Source: a virus. Taken from it: a DNA stretch of 47,330 nucleotides. The translations under genes and the position numbers were made by a program. Below, in pieces: positions 40,398 through 46,526 of the stretch (positions are counted from its first letter, which is position 1; the number at the start of each line of letters is the position of its first letter). The stretch covers positions 1-47,330 of IMG/VR virus record IMGVR_UViG_3300006789_007485. One strand, 5' to 3'. The notes beneath the pieces were generated by a model. The model searched no databases, was not told where the DNA came from, and saw nothing but the letters and a program-made list of their open reading frames with translations.

Positions 40398-41297
40398 ATG
40401 GCAAAGTCGATTCGTGAAACCGAAGTCGAAATCGCGGAAGCTCTCATCGAGGCAATCGAGAATGCCGAGGATGGTGGAAAGTGGGTCATGCCCTGGGATT
40501 CCTCCAATGGAATCCCCACGAACGCCACGACGAATCGCGCCTACAGCGGCGGATTCAATTACTTCGTCCTGATGATGGGCGGTCTGAGGTTCGGTGACAA
40601 CCGCTGGGCGGGGGCCTCTCAATGGAAGAAGGCCAAGAACCTCGTCCGAAAGGACGAAAAGGGAACCGGGATTTATTTCCCGCGATTCAAGTGCGCGAAG
40701 TGTCAGGCCCCGGTGGGCTGGGGCAAGAAGTGCAAGAGGGGCCACCCGGTCGTCAAGGCTGCGGACAAGACGTTTTCCGGCTGGGGCTCCAGCTACGTTT
40801 TCAACAATCAGCAGACTCAGAACCCTCTGCCCTCCGCTGAGGCCCGGAACGTGGACCCGAGTGTGGGATTTGAGGCGGCGGCAGAAATCGTCGCAAAGAT
40901 GGGCGCAGACATTCGGCACGGTGGAAGCCAAGCCTTCTACAGCGTGAAAAAGGATTACATTCAGCTTCCCGAAGCGGGGGCTTTCAAGGAGACTGCGGAC
41001 TACTGGGCGACGAACCTGCACGAGCACGCACATTGGACCGGAGCAAAGAGCCGTCTGAACCGCGATGGAATCGTGAACTTCACGTCCTTCGGAACTGCCG
41101 ACTATGCCTATGAGGAACTGGTGGCGGAAATGGGAAGTGCGTTCGTGTGTAAGCACATCGGCGTCGAGCGAGAAGGCCTGTTCGATAACCACGTTGCATA
41201 CCTCTCCCATTGGAAGAAGAAGCTGCGGGAGGAGCCGGGAGTCGTGCGGAAGGCTGCGAACGAAGCTGGGGCAGTTATGAGGTTTTTGCTCAAGTAA
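40398..41297 (+). CDS. ArdC-type antirestriction / polyvalent zincin protein with zinc insert
   Basis: A 299-residue protein. The N-terminal domain (residues 5-150) matches the ArdC ssDNA-binding region: WVMPWDSSNGIPTNATTNRAYSG, GGFNYFVLMMGG, ASQWKKAKNLVRKDEKGTGI. Inside it, residues about 95-118 form an extra zinc-ribbon insert, CAKCQAPVGWGKKCKRGH, that I do not expect in ArdC. The C-terminal part is a metallopeptidase with the zincin motif LHEHAHWTGAKSRL (about residues 207-221) and the downstream Glu in YEELVAEMGS. ArdC proteins protect incoming DNA from restriction enzymes. It is single in its unit, with a P-element in front and a box after it. Confidence 0.88.
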   Translation: MAKSIRETEVEIAEALIEAIENAEDGGKWVMPWDSSNGIPTNATTNRAYSGGFNYFVLMMGGLRFGDNRWAGASQWKKAKNLVRKDEKGTGIYFPRFKCAKCQAPVGWGKKCKRGHPVVKAADKTFSGWGSSYVFNNQQTQNPLPSAEARNVDPSVGFEAAAEIVAKMGADIRHGGSQAFYSVKKDYIQLPEAGAFKETADYWATNLHEHAHWTGAKSRLNRDGIVNFTSFGTADYAYEELVAEMGSAFVCKHIGVEREGLFDNHVAYLSHWKKKLREEPGVVRKAANEAGAVMRFLLK

Positions 41298-41364
41298 GGG
41301 GCTTTGAATCTTTTGCCCGCGTCTCAATAACTTGCAATCACTGAAATTTACAAAGGAGGTATAT

Positions 41365-41574
41365 ATGACTATCTATCAGTACTGGCGTAAAGTAAGCGTC
41401 CTCCTGAAAAGCAACCCTGAACTCCGGCCCGGACAGGCGGCATACAACACGCTGTGCCGGTGCAGGCCGGAGCTTGCAAAGCGGGTTCAAGGCAGCCCGA
41501 TGGACCCCTTCTATGAGGAGTTCAAGGGGCAGCGATACTACGCCTTCAAGAAGTACGTCGAAAGGCACTGGTAA
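41365..41574 (+). CDS. Hypothetical protein (69 aa)
   Basis: Basic helical protein (MTIYQYWRKVSVLLKSNPEL). AAAGGAGGT gives an excellent ribosome site. No family recognised. It lies between ArdC and the ArdC-like remnant. Confidence 0.65.
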   Translation: MTIYQYWRKVSVLLKSNPELRPGQAAYNTLCRCRPELAKRVQGSPMDPFYEEFKGQRYYAFKKYVERHW

Positions 41575-41620
41575 GGATATTTCGCGACCTCCTTATGGGA
41601 GAGGTACGCGCGTACACTTG

Positions 41621-41672
41621 GGAGCGGTCATGAAGTTTCTGCTCAAGCAAGGGATTTTAAAACTTTTGCCCG
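41621..41672 (+). pseudogene. Remnant of the 3' end of a second ardC-like gene
   Basis: This 52-bp stretch aligns without gaps to the last codons and 3' flank of ardC at 41268-41319, with 42 of 52 bases identical. In the coding part, GAVMKFLLK matches GAVMRFLLK; five of six differences are silent, or change Lys/Arg, and the sixth turns the TAA stop into CAA. The rest of the gene is gone. It is the scar of a lost paralogue. Confidence 0.75.
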
Positions 41673-41695
41673 AGAAGGCAATGGAAGGGAATGAA

Positions 41696-41959
41696 ATGAA
41701 AGAAACGACTTGCATGGTCATCGGTCAAACGATGAGGGTTTCCCCCTCTGCAAAGGGACCTGTGGTTGCCTTTACTCTGAATCGAGACAGGGGGTTCAAG
41801 CCTCAGGTCATTTTGGCTTCTGAATTTCAGGCCTACATCGACTCGTTGGACGCGCGTGCGACTGAGCTTGGAATTCCTGAGAATGAAAAGGAAGAGGTGG
41901 CCCGATTGCTTCAAAGCACTGTGGGGCGAATCAATCGGGCAGTTGCACGGCTGACCTGA
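41696..41959 (+). CDS. Hypothetical protein (87 aa), paralogue of the repeat protein at 43321
   Basis: It contains VVAFTLNRDRGFKPQV, then LASEFQAYIDSLDARATELGIPE, which aligns with VSFATNRGKGSGAQS, then VSEFGDYVSALEEIAASGIPE of the 43321 protein. A single repeat of that two-repeat protein, so the two units share ancestry. ATG 41696 is preferred because GGAAGGGA lies 5-10 nt upstream. Function unknown. Confidence 0.7.
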   Translation: MKETTCMVIGQTMRVSPSAKGPVVAFTLNRDRGFKPQVILASEFQAYIDSLDARATELGIPENEKEEVARLLQSTVGRINRAVARLT

Positions 41960-41965
41960 GTAACC

Positions 41966-41996
41966 AAGAAAGGTGGGAGCCTCCCACCTTTCTTGT
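41966..41996 (+). terminator. Intrinsic terminator
   Basis: 14-bp stem AAGAAAGGTGGGAG/CTCCCACCTTTCTT; then an inverted box TGTCAATTTTTTGCCC at 42006-42021. Confidence 0.85.
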
Positions 41997-42127
41997 GCTC
42001 TTAAGTGTCAATTTTTTGCCCCGGAGATACGTGCGTATGCAGAATTCGTGCCAATATCCAGAAAATAAGTTGGCATGATTTTTGCAGGAGAAATACGCAC
42101 GCACACTCGGGCAAAAGTTAGACACAA
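41997..42127. promoter_or_regulatory. Spacer with box, sigma-54-like site and box
   Basis: Inverted box 42006-42021, TGGCAT-GATTT-TTGCAG at 42071-42087, and forward box GGGCAAAAGTTAGACACAAA at about 42109. This is the cleanest example of the full unit spacer. Confidence 0.68.
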
Positions 42128-42168
42128 ATATCGCTGCGGAACAGTCTTTCACTATATCTAGGTGAAGG
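42128..42168 (+). promoter_or_regulatory. P-element copy 7
   Basis: TATCGCTGCGGAACAGTC then TTTCACTATATCTAGGTG, about 10 bp before ATG 42178 (GAAGGAGAGAGAAA between). Confidence 0.68.
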
Positions 42169-42177
42169 AGAGAGAAA

Positions 42178-42342
42178 ATGTTTTCTGTAATTTCCCTTTT
42201 CGATGGCGGCCCCGGTGGAGTCGGTTATTACGTCCTGACTCCCGAAGGTGCCTTGTCCAAGGTCTTCGACTGCCCGAAGGACGCGGAGATTTGCTGCGCC
42301 CTGTTGAACCTCTCTTTGAACGCCACTCCAATCGAGGAATAA
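42178..42342 (+). CDS. Hypothetical protein (54 aa), cassette gene
   Basis: A short ORF directly behind a P-element with AAGGAG 7-8 nt upstream. It encodes MFSVISLFDGGPGGVGYYVL, a Pro/Glu centre, and DCPKDAEICCALLNLS, ending in TPIEE. Two CC/C motifs may matter. No family recognised. Followed by a UUCG-capped hairpin. Confidence 0.72.
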   Translation: MFSVISLFDGGPGGVGYYVLTPEGALSKVFDCPKDAEICCALLNLSLNATPIEE

Positions 42343-42348
42343 CCTGGG

Positions 42349-42370
42349 GCCTGGGGTTCGCCCCAGCCTT
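42349..42370 (+). terminator. UUCG-capped hairpin
   Basis: CTGGGG-TTCG-CCCCAG with flanking GGC/CC; followed by TTTGGGCAAAA. Confidence 0.7.
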
Positions 42371-42564
42371 TGGGCAAAAATTTTACAAAAATAAAGTTGC
42401 CAGCCGCAAGGGCTGGACTATATATTCTTAACAACCAAGGATTACGCTTTACTTCTTCCATCCAATTCGAACATGCCGGGCGAGGTATCGAAAGAACTCA
42501 TAGGTTCCGATTGAAAATGCCGCGTAAAGAAAAAACTCCAAAGGAGTGCTGAGAACGACGTTCA
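42371..42564. other. Gap between convergent cassettes
   Basis: About 195 bp with no clear gene. A box GGGCAAAAATTTTACA lies at about 42370 and a GACTATATATTCTTAAC word near 42416; no full P-element. Only very short ORFs. Confidence 0.4.
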
Positions 42565-42774
42565 TTAATCTTCCCTTACCTTTTTCCTACAGGCCGTTTT
42601 GCTTCGACGCTTCTTTTCGTCGCCGTGGCTTCCGGCTCCATTTCGGAGAATCATGGCGAGAACAATTTTGTTCCGAGTCTTGACCGTGGGACCCTTGCCT
42701 TGCATGGCGAGTTTTTCGGCCCGCTTTGCCTGGCGCGCTTTACGGCGACGGGCTGCGGATTTTGACTTCGCCAT
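42565..42774 (-). CDS. Small highly basic protein (69 aa), minus-strand cassette
   Basis: Starts MAKSKSAARRRKARQAKRAE and ends RSKTACRKKVRED; about a third Lys/Arg, so nucleic-acid or ribosome binding is likely. On its own strand AAGGAG lies close upstream, behind a P-element. Family not recognised. It is transcribed against its neighbours. Confidence 0.75.
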   Translation of the reverse strand: MAKSKSAARRRKARQAKRAEKLAMQGKGPTVKTRNKIVLAMILRNGAGSHGDEKKRRSKTACRKKVRED

Positions 42775-42789
42775 TTTCTCTTCTCCTTC
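42775..42789 (-). promoter_or_regulatory. Ribosome site and leader of the minus-strand gene
   Basis: On the minus strand: AGAAGGAGAAGAGAAA before ATG; together with the P-element it gives a very short leader. Confidence 0.6.
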
Positions 42790-42828
42790 TTACGCCTAGA
42801 TATAGTAGAAGACTGTTTAGCCGTGATT
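42790..42828 (-). promoter_or_regulatory. P-element copy 8 (minus strand)
   Basis: TCACGGCTAAACAGTC then TTCTACTATATCTAGGCG on the minus strand, driving the basic-protein gene. Confidence 0.68.
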
Positions 42829-43100
42829 TTTTTCCAACTCAGCGGGGCAAAAATCTAACAAATTCTGGGCAAAACCTTAACGGAACCAAATTTGCTTCGG
42901 TTGCAAATCGAAAATCCAACTCAGCGTAATTTGCATGGTACTTCGGCCAAAAGATTCACATTGGAGCTTGGCATGAAAATTGTATTTGCAAGAATGATGC
43001 CAAGAAAAACCGTGCCAGCTTTCGGTGCGGGAAAAGGATTTCTGACTTGGCATGATTTTTGGCGGAAGATGATTGGCGTTTCGGGCAAAAGCTGGACATA
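42829..43100. promoter_or_regulatory. Spacer with boxes and sigma-54-like sites
   Basis: Forward boxes at about 42844 and 42868, one altered box at 42945, sites TGGCAT-GAAAA-TTGTAT at 42969-42985 and TGGCAT-GATTT-TTGGCG at 43048-43064, and a forward box with GCTGGACATAAA at 43083. No gene. Confidence 0.55.
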
Positions 43101-43102
43101 AA

Positions 43103-43142
43103 AATCACTGCGGAACAGTCCTCCACTATATCTAAGCGTAGG
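43103..43142 (+). promoter_or_regulatory. P-element copy 9
   Basis: TCACTGCGGAACAGTC then CTCCACTATATCTAAGCG. A second element follows 75 bp later before the same gene. Confidence 0.65.
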
Positions 43143-43178
43143 AAAGAGCAGAGCGGGAAAAGCTGAGTTAGAAAAAAA

Positions 43179-43216
43179 CTACGGCAAAACAGTCCTGCAC
43201 TATATTTAGACGAGAG
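43179..43216 (+). promoter_or_regulatory. P-element copy 10
   Basis: CTACGGCAAAACAGTC then CTGCACTATATTTAGACG, a slightly diverged copy. It starts a leader of about 105 nt that contains an imperfect hairpin (GAACAAGG/CCTTGCTC). Confidence 0.62.
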
Positions 43217-43320
43217 AAGAGACCGGGGCGAACAAGGCACGAAGTTTTTTCGGGCTACCTTGCTCCAAACCATGTCGGCGCGGCATCGACTTTCAAAAAT
43301 TGCCGTTGGAGAGAATGACC

Positions 43321-43788
43321 ATGACGAACATCTTTGAGACCGAGCACACCGAGAGCCCCCTCCAGACCATCCGAGAGACCATGAGTGTTTCGACCGATGA
43401 CAACGGCACCGCCCTGGTGTCCTTCGCGACCAACCGCGGGAAGGGTTCCGGCGCTCAGTCGATGCCCGTTTCGGAGTTCGGAGACTACGTTTCCGCCCTG
43501 GAGGAGATTGCCGCTTCGGGCATCCCCGAGGCTTCCGAGGCCCGTCTGTCGGCGGCTGAGTCGCTGCGCCAGACCGTGAAGCAGGAGGACGGCATCGTGT
43601 CCTTCCGGGTCCGTTCGGGCAAGGGTGCGAAGCCTGCGAAGGTTCCGGCCGGCGACCTGGGCGACGTGGCGAGCCTCCTGCGCTCGACCGTGGATGCCGT
43701 CGAGGCGGCGGGCTTGAAGCTGGCCCCGCCCGCTCCCGAGGCTGACGAGGCTGACGAGGACGAGGGTTCCAACGAGGACAACGAGTAA
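43321..43788 (+). CDS. Two-repeat acidic-tailed protein (155 aa), cassette gene
   Basis: Two tandem repeats of about 48 residues: VSFATNRGKGSGAQSMPVSE with FGDYVSALEEIAAS, then VSFRVRSGKGAKPAKVPAGD with LGDVASLLRSTVDAV; one repeat of the same kind forms the protein at 41696. The tail is very acidic (DEADEDEGSNEDNE). ATG 43321 or 43315, behind GGAGAG, are both possible. The function is unknown; a small DNA-mimic-like acidic protein is one idea only. Flanked by a double P-element and a long GC palindrome. Confidence 0.73.
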   Translation: MTNIFETEHTESPLQTIRETMSVSTDDNGTALVSFATNRGKGSGAQSMPVSEFGDYVSALEEIAASGIPEASEARLSAAESLRQTVKQEDGIVSFRVRSGKGAKPAKVPAGDLGDVASLLRSTVDAVEAAGLKLAPPAPEADEADEDEGSNEDNE

Positions 43789-43800
43789 TCCGAACAGGGA

Positions 43801-43826
43801 CGAGGGGGCGCGTGCGCGCCCCCTCG
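43801..43826. terminator. GC-rich palindrome after the two-repeat gene
   Basis: 12-bp stem CGAGGGGGCGCG/CGCGCCCCCTCG; no T run, so termination may be weak; followed by TGTAAAGTTTTTGCCC (inverted box). Confidence 0.7.
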
Positions 43827-43979
43827 ATTCCCGCTGCTAAATGTAAAGTTTTTGCCCGCGGTGGGGCTTGCTCTGCGAAAATCATGCCAGATAGCTTTCT
43901 GTGGTTAAACATATACGCGCGAGCGTCTGGCATGATTTTCGCAGAGGTTAAGTTTTTGCCCCGCTGAGTTGAGAAAAAA
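43827..43979. promoter_or_regulatory. Spacer with mirrored sigma-54-like sites
   Basis: A minus-strand site at 43873-43889 and a plus-strand site TGGCAT-GATTT-TCGCAG at 43928-43944 are exact inverted copies of each other; boxes lie outside them at about 43844 (inverted) and 43950 (inverted). The mirror layout would give divergent transcription. Confidence 0.6.
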
Positions 43980-44018
43980 TTACGGTAAAACGGTCCTCCA
44001 CTATATCTAGACGTAAGA
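43980..44018 (+). promoter_or_regulatory. P-element copy 11
   Basis: TTACGGTAAAACGGTC then CTCCACTATATCTAGACG, with CGTAA complementary to the opening TTACG. Confidence 0.68.
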
Positions 44019-44039
44019 AGGGCCGGCTAAGGAGAAGTA

Positions 44040-44078
44040 ATGTTTAAGAAGGCTAACGTATGGAAAAGGCGGCGATGA
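44040..44078 (+). CDS. Possible 12-aa leader peptide
   Basis: Encodes MFKKANVWKRRR; GGAGAAGTA gives a good ribosome site. Its TGA overlaps ATG 44075 of the main gene, typical of translational coupling. Very short, so uncertain. Confidence 0.4.
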   Translation: MFKKANVWKRRR

Positions 44079-44593
44079 CTGTCCGCTACGATGGAAACCT
44101 CTGGGAGCATTCACGGGTGCGGATTGCCCTCAACCGACGAGCCGCCGCCCTTGCATGGGCGGCTTTAGGGGGCGACCTGCCACCCCTCCAGCCCTGCGTT
44201 GATGAAGTCATCCGATGGCTCTGCCGCGACCTCGACACCATCGCCCGCCTGCTCGCGCACCTACTAGAGTTAGGGCCGTTCGCGGAGACACCGTGGCCGA
44301 AGGGTTGGTCGGCGCCGATGCTTGTCCTACACAGTGTGTTCCGAGGCGTCGTTCCACCTGACGCGACGTGGGAGCTGCGTACGGGGGCCAAGATGCGAAC
44401 CGCAAACAGACTCTTTGCTGATGCGGCATTTGGGACTGGTTACCGCGGTCGCTGTGAACAGAGTCTCGCAGAGGGTGGCTGTCTGCTCGTCGCGGTACCC
44501 GCCAAGTTGCCCGATACCCAAGAGCAGGCGCTTGAGGCCGTGACCGAGGTAGTACGGTGGATGCTGGCGAGTGACAAGGAAAAATCACGGTAA
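44075..44593 (+). CDS. Hypothetical protein (172 aa), cassette gene
   Basis: GC-rich gene encoding a helical protein with Trp/Leu-rich stretches (VDEVIRWLCRDLDTIARLL). No family recognised. Start at 44075 is favoured by the overlap with the leader stop; ATG 44060 is an alternative. The stop codon lies within the next P-element, so the two units directly abut. Confidence 0.68.
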   Translation: MTVRYDGNLWEHSRVRIALNRRAAALAWAALGGDLPPLQPCVDEVIRWLCRDLDTIARLLAHLLELGPFAETPWPKGWSAPMLVLHSVFRGVVPPDATWELRTGAKMRTANRLFADAAFGTGYRGRCEQSLAEGGCLLVAVPAKLPDTQEQALEAVTEVVRWMLASDKEKSR

Positions 44594-44622
44594 AACGGTC
44601 CTCCACTATATCTAGGCGTAAG
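44585..44622 (+). promoter_or_regulatory. P-element copy 12
   Basis: TCACGGTAAAACGGTC then CTCCACTATATCTAGGCG. It overlaps the end of the preceding gene and drives the RNA-ligase operon. Confidence 0.68.
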
Positions 44623-44633
44623 AAGGAGAGAGA

Positions 44634-44708
44634 ATGGAACTGACTTCGGGCCAGAGCCCCTTTCCGAGCTGGACTCTCTGCGGCGAGATTTGGAGGACGT
44701 GTGCATGA
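44634..44708 (+). CDS. Small leader ORF (24 aa)
   Basis: MELTSGQSPFPSWTLCGEIW..., directly after AAGGAGAGAG. Its TGA overlaps the ATG of the next ORF (ATGA). It could be a leader peptide or a small protein. Confidence 0.4.
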   Translation: MELTSGQSPFPSWTLCGEIWRTCA

Positions 44709-44794
44709 GCGTCTTTGAAGTTTTTGTAAGATGTGACCACTGTGGACGCTTATACAATCAGTCGTGCGTGTGCTACCACTGTGGAAAGGGTTAA
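44705..44794 (+). CDS. 29-aa zinc-ribbon mini-protein
   Basis: MSVFEVFVRCDHCGRLYNQ then CVCYHCGKG; a compact C-x2-C...C-x4-C (CDHC/CYHC) zinc site in 29 residues. Coupled to the leader ORF. Function unknown; probably binds nucleic acid or a partner protein. Confidence 0.5.
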   Translation: MSVFEVFVRCDHCGRLYNQSCVCYHCGKG

Positions 44795-44796
44795 AA

Positions 44797-44988
44797 ATGT
44801 TTTCTCCTGATGAAAAGGCCGCCGAAAAGGCGGGCAAAGACGCGCACACAAGCGGAATGAGCAGAGATAGGAATCCGCATCAGCCAAAGACAATGCTTTG
44901 GATGTGTTGGAATCTTGGTTGGGACCTTTCTCGAAAAAGAGAAATTCAAGCTTTGGAAGGAATTTATCATGGATATTCAGGGCTTTAG
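44797..44988 (+). CDS. RMF/CrpP-like small protein (63 aa)
   Basis: The pattern A-x3-G-x2-A...G...NPH...W-x2-GW (AEKAGKDAHTSG, RDRNPHQP, CWNLGWDLS) matches the ribosome modulation factor fold, which in bacteria dimerises ribosomes, and phage CrpP-like relatives. Length is right. Here it lies just before the RNA ligase (overlap of 20 bp), so a translation- or RNA-related role in the same operon is likely. The family call is from pattern recognition. Confidence 0.6.
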   Translation: MFSPDEKAAEKAGKDAHTSGMSRDRNPHQPKTMLWMCWNLGWDLSRKREIQALEGIYHGYSGL

Positions 44989-46087
44989 AGAAGCGGCAGA
45001 AGAAGGAATGCTCAAGAGGTCTATTAAGGGGCCTTTTGAGCTTTTCAATTACACTCAAAAGGCAACGGTTGCGGGCGCGTGGACGCCTGTAACGATGGAG
45101 GCTCGCGGGGTTGTTTTTCAGGACGGTCAAATCGTTTGTCGTCCAATGAGAAAGTTTTTCAATCCGCATGAAACTGGGGCAGGTGAAGTTTTTGCCCCGA
45201 ATCTGGCGCTCGTCAAGCTGGACGGAACCCTGATTAACGTCTGGTTCGACTTGAGCGGAAACATGCATGTTTCCACACGCGGAAGCCTTGAGAACGAATA
45301 CATCGACGGAGCATGGAAGATTATTCGGGAAAGAAATCTTGAAGAAATGCTCTCTATGCACCATGATGTGACGTGGAGCTTTGAATATACTTACCCTCAG
45401 AGTCGCTTTTCAAATCCCAGCGTAATTCCGCATGACAAGGAGAGGCTTACTCTTTTGAATATGCGTATGCGTGATGGAGAGGAGATAGATGCCGCTATGA
45501 TTCCCGAATACAATTCGGTAATCTATGCTGACTCAAGCCATTACTATGACCTAGCTGTGTCGGATAGTGGCGAAGGTTTGGCAGAACGAATGGCTGGACT
45601 TGCCAAGGTTTTGCCCTGGCGGGATGAGGGATGGGTTTTGTCGGTTTTTGACGAAGGAAGGAATCACCGAATCAAGGTAAAAGGAAATCAGTATGTTGCA
45701 ATGCACCGAGTCATTCATGGACTGAGGGGTCGAGCCGTTGCCGATGCTTGGTATGCAGAAATGCAGGAAGAATTGGCAGAAATGCTTTACGAGCCTCATT
45801 CGTCTATTCTCTTGGAGAATTTCTCTGAGTATGACCGTGAGTATGCCCGCGCGCAAGATGTGGTGCACGAATGGGTTTCTGGTTATGCAAAGATTGCGGA
45901 CATTGAAAATCGAAAGGACTTTGTAATCCAGGCTCAAAAGGAAATCCCTGAGTATTGGCAGCTTGCTATTACTGAGCAGTTTTCAAATAAGGAGCCGGAT
46001 TACAAGCTCTTTGTTGTAAAGAAGATTACGGGAAAGAATCCCAGGGCTTGGAGTCTGCCAACAACAGATGACGTTGCCCCTGAATGA
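44969..46087 (+). CDS. rnlA: T4 RNA ligase 1-like RNA ligase
   Basis: A 372-residue enzyme of the T4 Rnl1 (RnlA) family. The order of motifs is right: an upstream ARGVVFQDG-like segment with RPMRKFFNPHE, the nucleotidyl-lysine motif LVKLDGTLI (Lys about residue 83), SFEYTY (motif IIIa area), EGWVLSVF (motif IV) and HRIKVKGNQY (motif V). It joins 3'-OH and 5'-phosphate RNA ends with ATP; T4 uses it to reseal tRNA cut by the host anticodon nuclease PrrC. ATG 44969 follows GGAAGGA by 8 nt. A GGGGCAAAAACTTCAC-like box occurs inside the gene (about 45187-45202, inverted), likely chance. Confidence 0.9.
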   Translation: MDIQGFREAAEEGMLKRSIKGPFELFNYTQKATVAGAWTPVTMEARGVVFQDGQIVCRPMRKFFNPHETGAGEVFAPNLALVKLDGTLINVWFDLSGNMHVSTRGSLENEYIDGAWKIIRERNLEEMLSMHHDVTWSFEYTYPQSRFSNPSVIPHDKERLTLLNMRMRDGEEIDAAMIPEYNSVIYADSSHYYDLAVSDSGEGLAERMAGLAKVLPWRDEGWVLSVFDEGRNHRIKVKGNQYVAMHRVIHGLRGRAVADAWYAEMQEELAEMLYEPHSSILLENFSEYDREYARAQDVVHEWVSGYAKIADIENRKDFVIQAQKEIPEYWQLAITEQFSNKEPDYKLFVVKKITGKNPRAWSLPTTDDVAPE

Positions 46088-46100
46088 TGGAGTATAATCT

Positions 46101-46131
46101 GATTCTATAATAAACGCTTTATTATAGAATC
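46101..46131. terminator. Perfect AT-rich inverted repeat
   Basis: 14-bp stem GATTCTATAATAAA with its complement around CGC, directly after the RNA-ligase stop. Low GC and no strong T run, so a hairpin that stabilises the mRNA end is as likely as a terminator. Confidence 0.6.
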
Positions 46132-46160
46132 TTAATTTAATTGGAACTGAAGATTGGGTG

Positions 46161-46316
46161 ATGGAAGCTTCGGGTCTATCCAAGGGTTCTGTTATTGATA
46201 TGGTGAAAGAGTTTAGTGTAAGAAAGCCTAGTCAACTAGAGGCTCCGCTGCCGTTTGACCCTCCAAGGGATCTGTTTCCAAGTGTTCCGGTCTTCGGAAC
46301 ACTCTCCGAGGACTAA
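46161..46316 (+). CDS. Possible small protein (51 aa)
   Basis: Frame open upstream to 46128; starts possible at GTG 46158 or ATG 46161 (MEASGLSKGSVIDMVKEFS). The end is Pro-rich (PLPFDPPRDLFPS). No strong ribosome site, but the codons read like protein and the terminator is right behind it. Confidence 0.4.
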   Translation: MEASGLSKGSVIDMVKEFSVRKPSQLEAPLPFDPPRDLFPSVPVFGTLSED

Positions 46317-46318
46317 TG

Positions 46319-46354
46319 AAAAGGAAGGGCCGAGATATCTCGGCCCTTCCTTTT
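46319..46354. terminator. Perfect palindromic terminator
   Basis: A fully palindromic 36-bp sequence centred on GAGATATCTC with GGCC/GGCC arms and an A-tract on the left and T-tract on the right; bidirectional terminator. Confidence 0.9.
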
Positions 46355-46526
46355 GGGCAAAAACTTCACAGGATCTTCGGGCAAAAACTTAACATTAAAG
46401 CTTGGCACGCGGCTTGCATTAGCAAGAAGGATGCCAGATAAAAAACCATGCCATGATGGCGGGCAATTTTAGTTACTTCAAGTTGGCACGGCGCTTGACT
46501 GGAGGGCGAGAGGCTTATTGCAATAA
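46355..46526. promoter_or_regulatory. Spacer with boxes and two sigma-54-like sites
   Basis: Boxes GGGCAAAAACTTCACA (about 46355) and GGGCAAAAACTTAACA (about 46379), then TGGCAC-GCGGC-TTGCAT at 46403-46419 (best match in the window) and TGGCAC-GGCGC-TTGACT at 46494-46510. Confidence 0.7.

Noticed and set aside
40356-41327. Long minus-strand ORF (323 aa) opposite ardC
   Set aside because: The plus strand encodes a clear ArdC-type protein with a zinc motif; the reverse frame has no recognisable domain.
42956-43933. Minus-strand ORF (325 aa) with Arg/Pro/Ser-rich product
   Set aside because: It covers regulatory elements and the whole two-repeat gene and has the low-complexity composition of an antisense frame in GC-rich DNA.
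45187-45202. GGGCAAAA-type box inside the RNA ligase gene
   Set aside because: It lies within a well-supported coding region encoding conserved-looking protein, so it is more likely a chance match.
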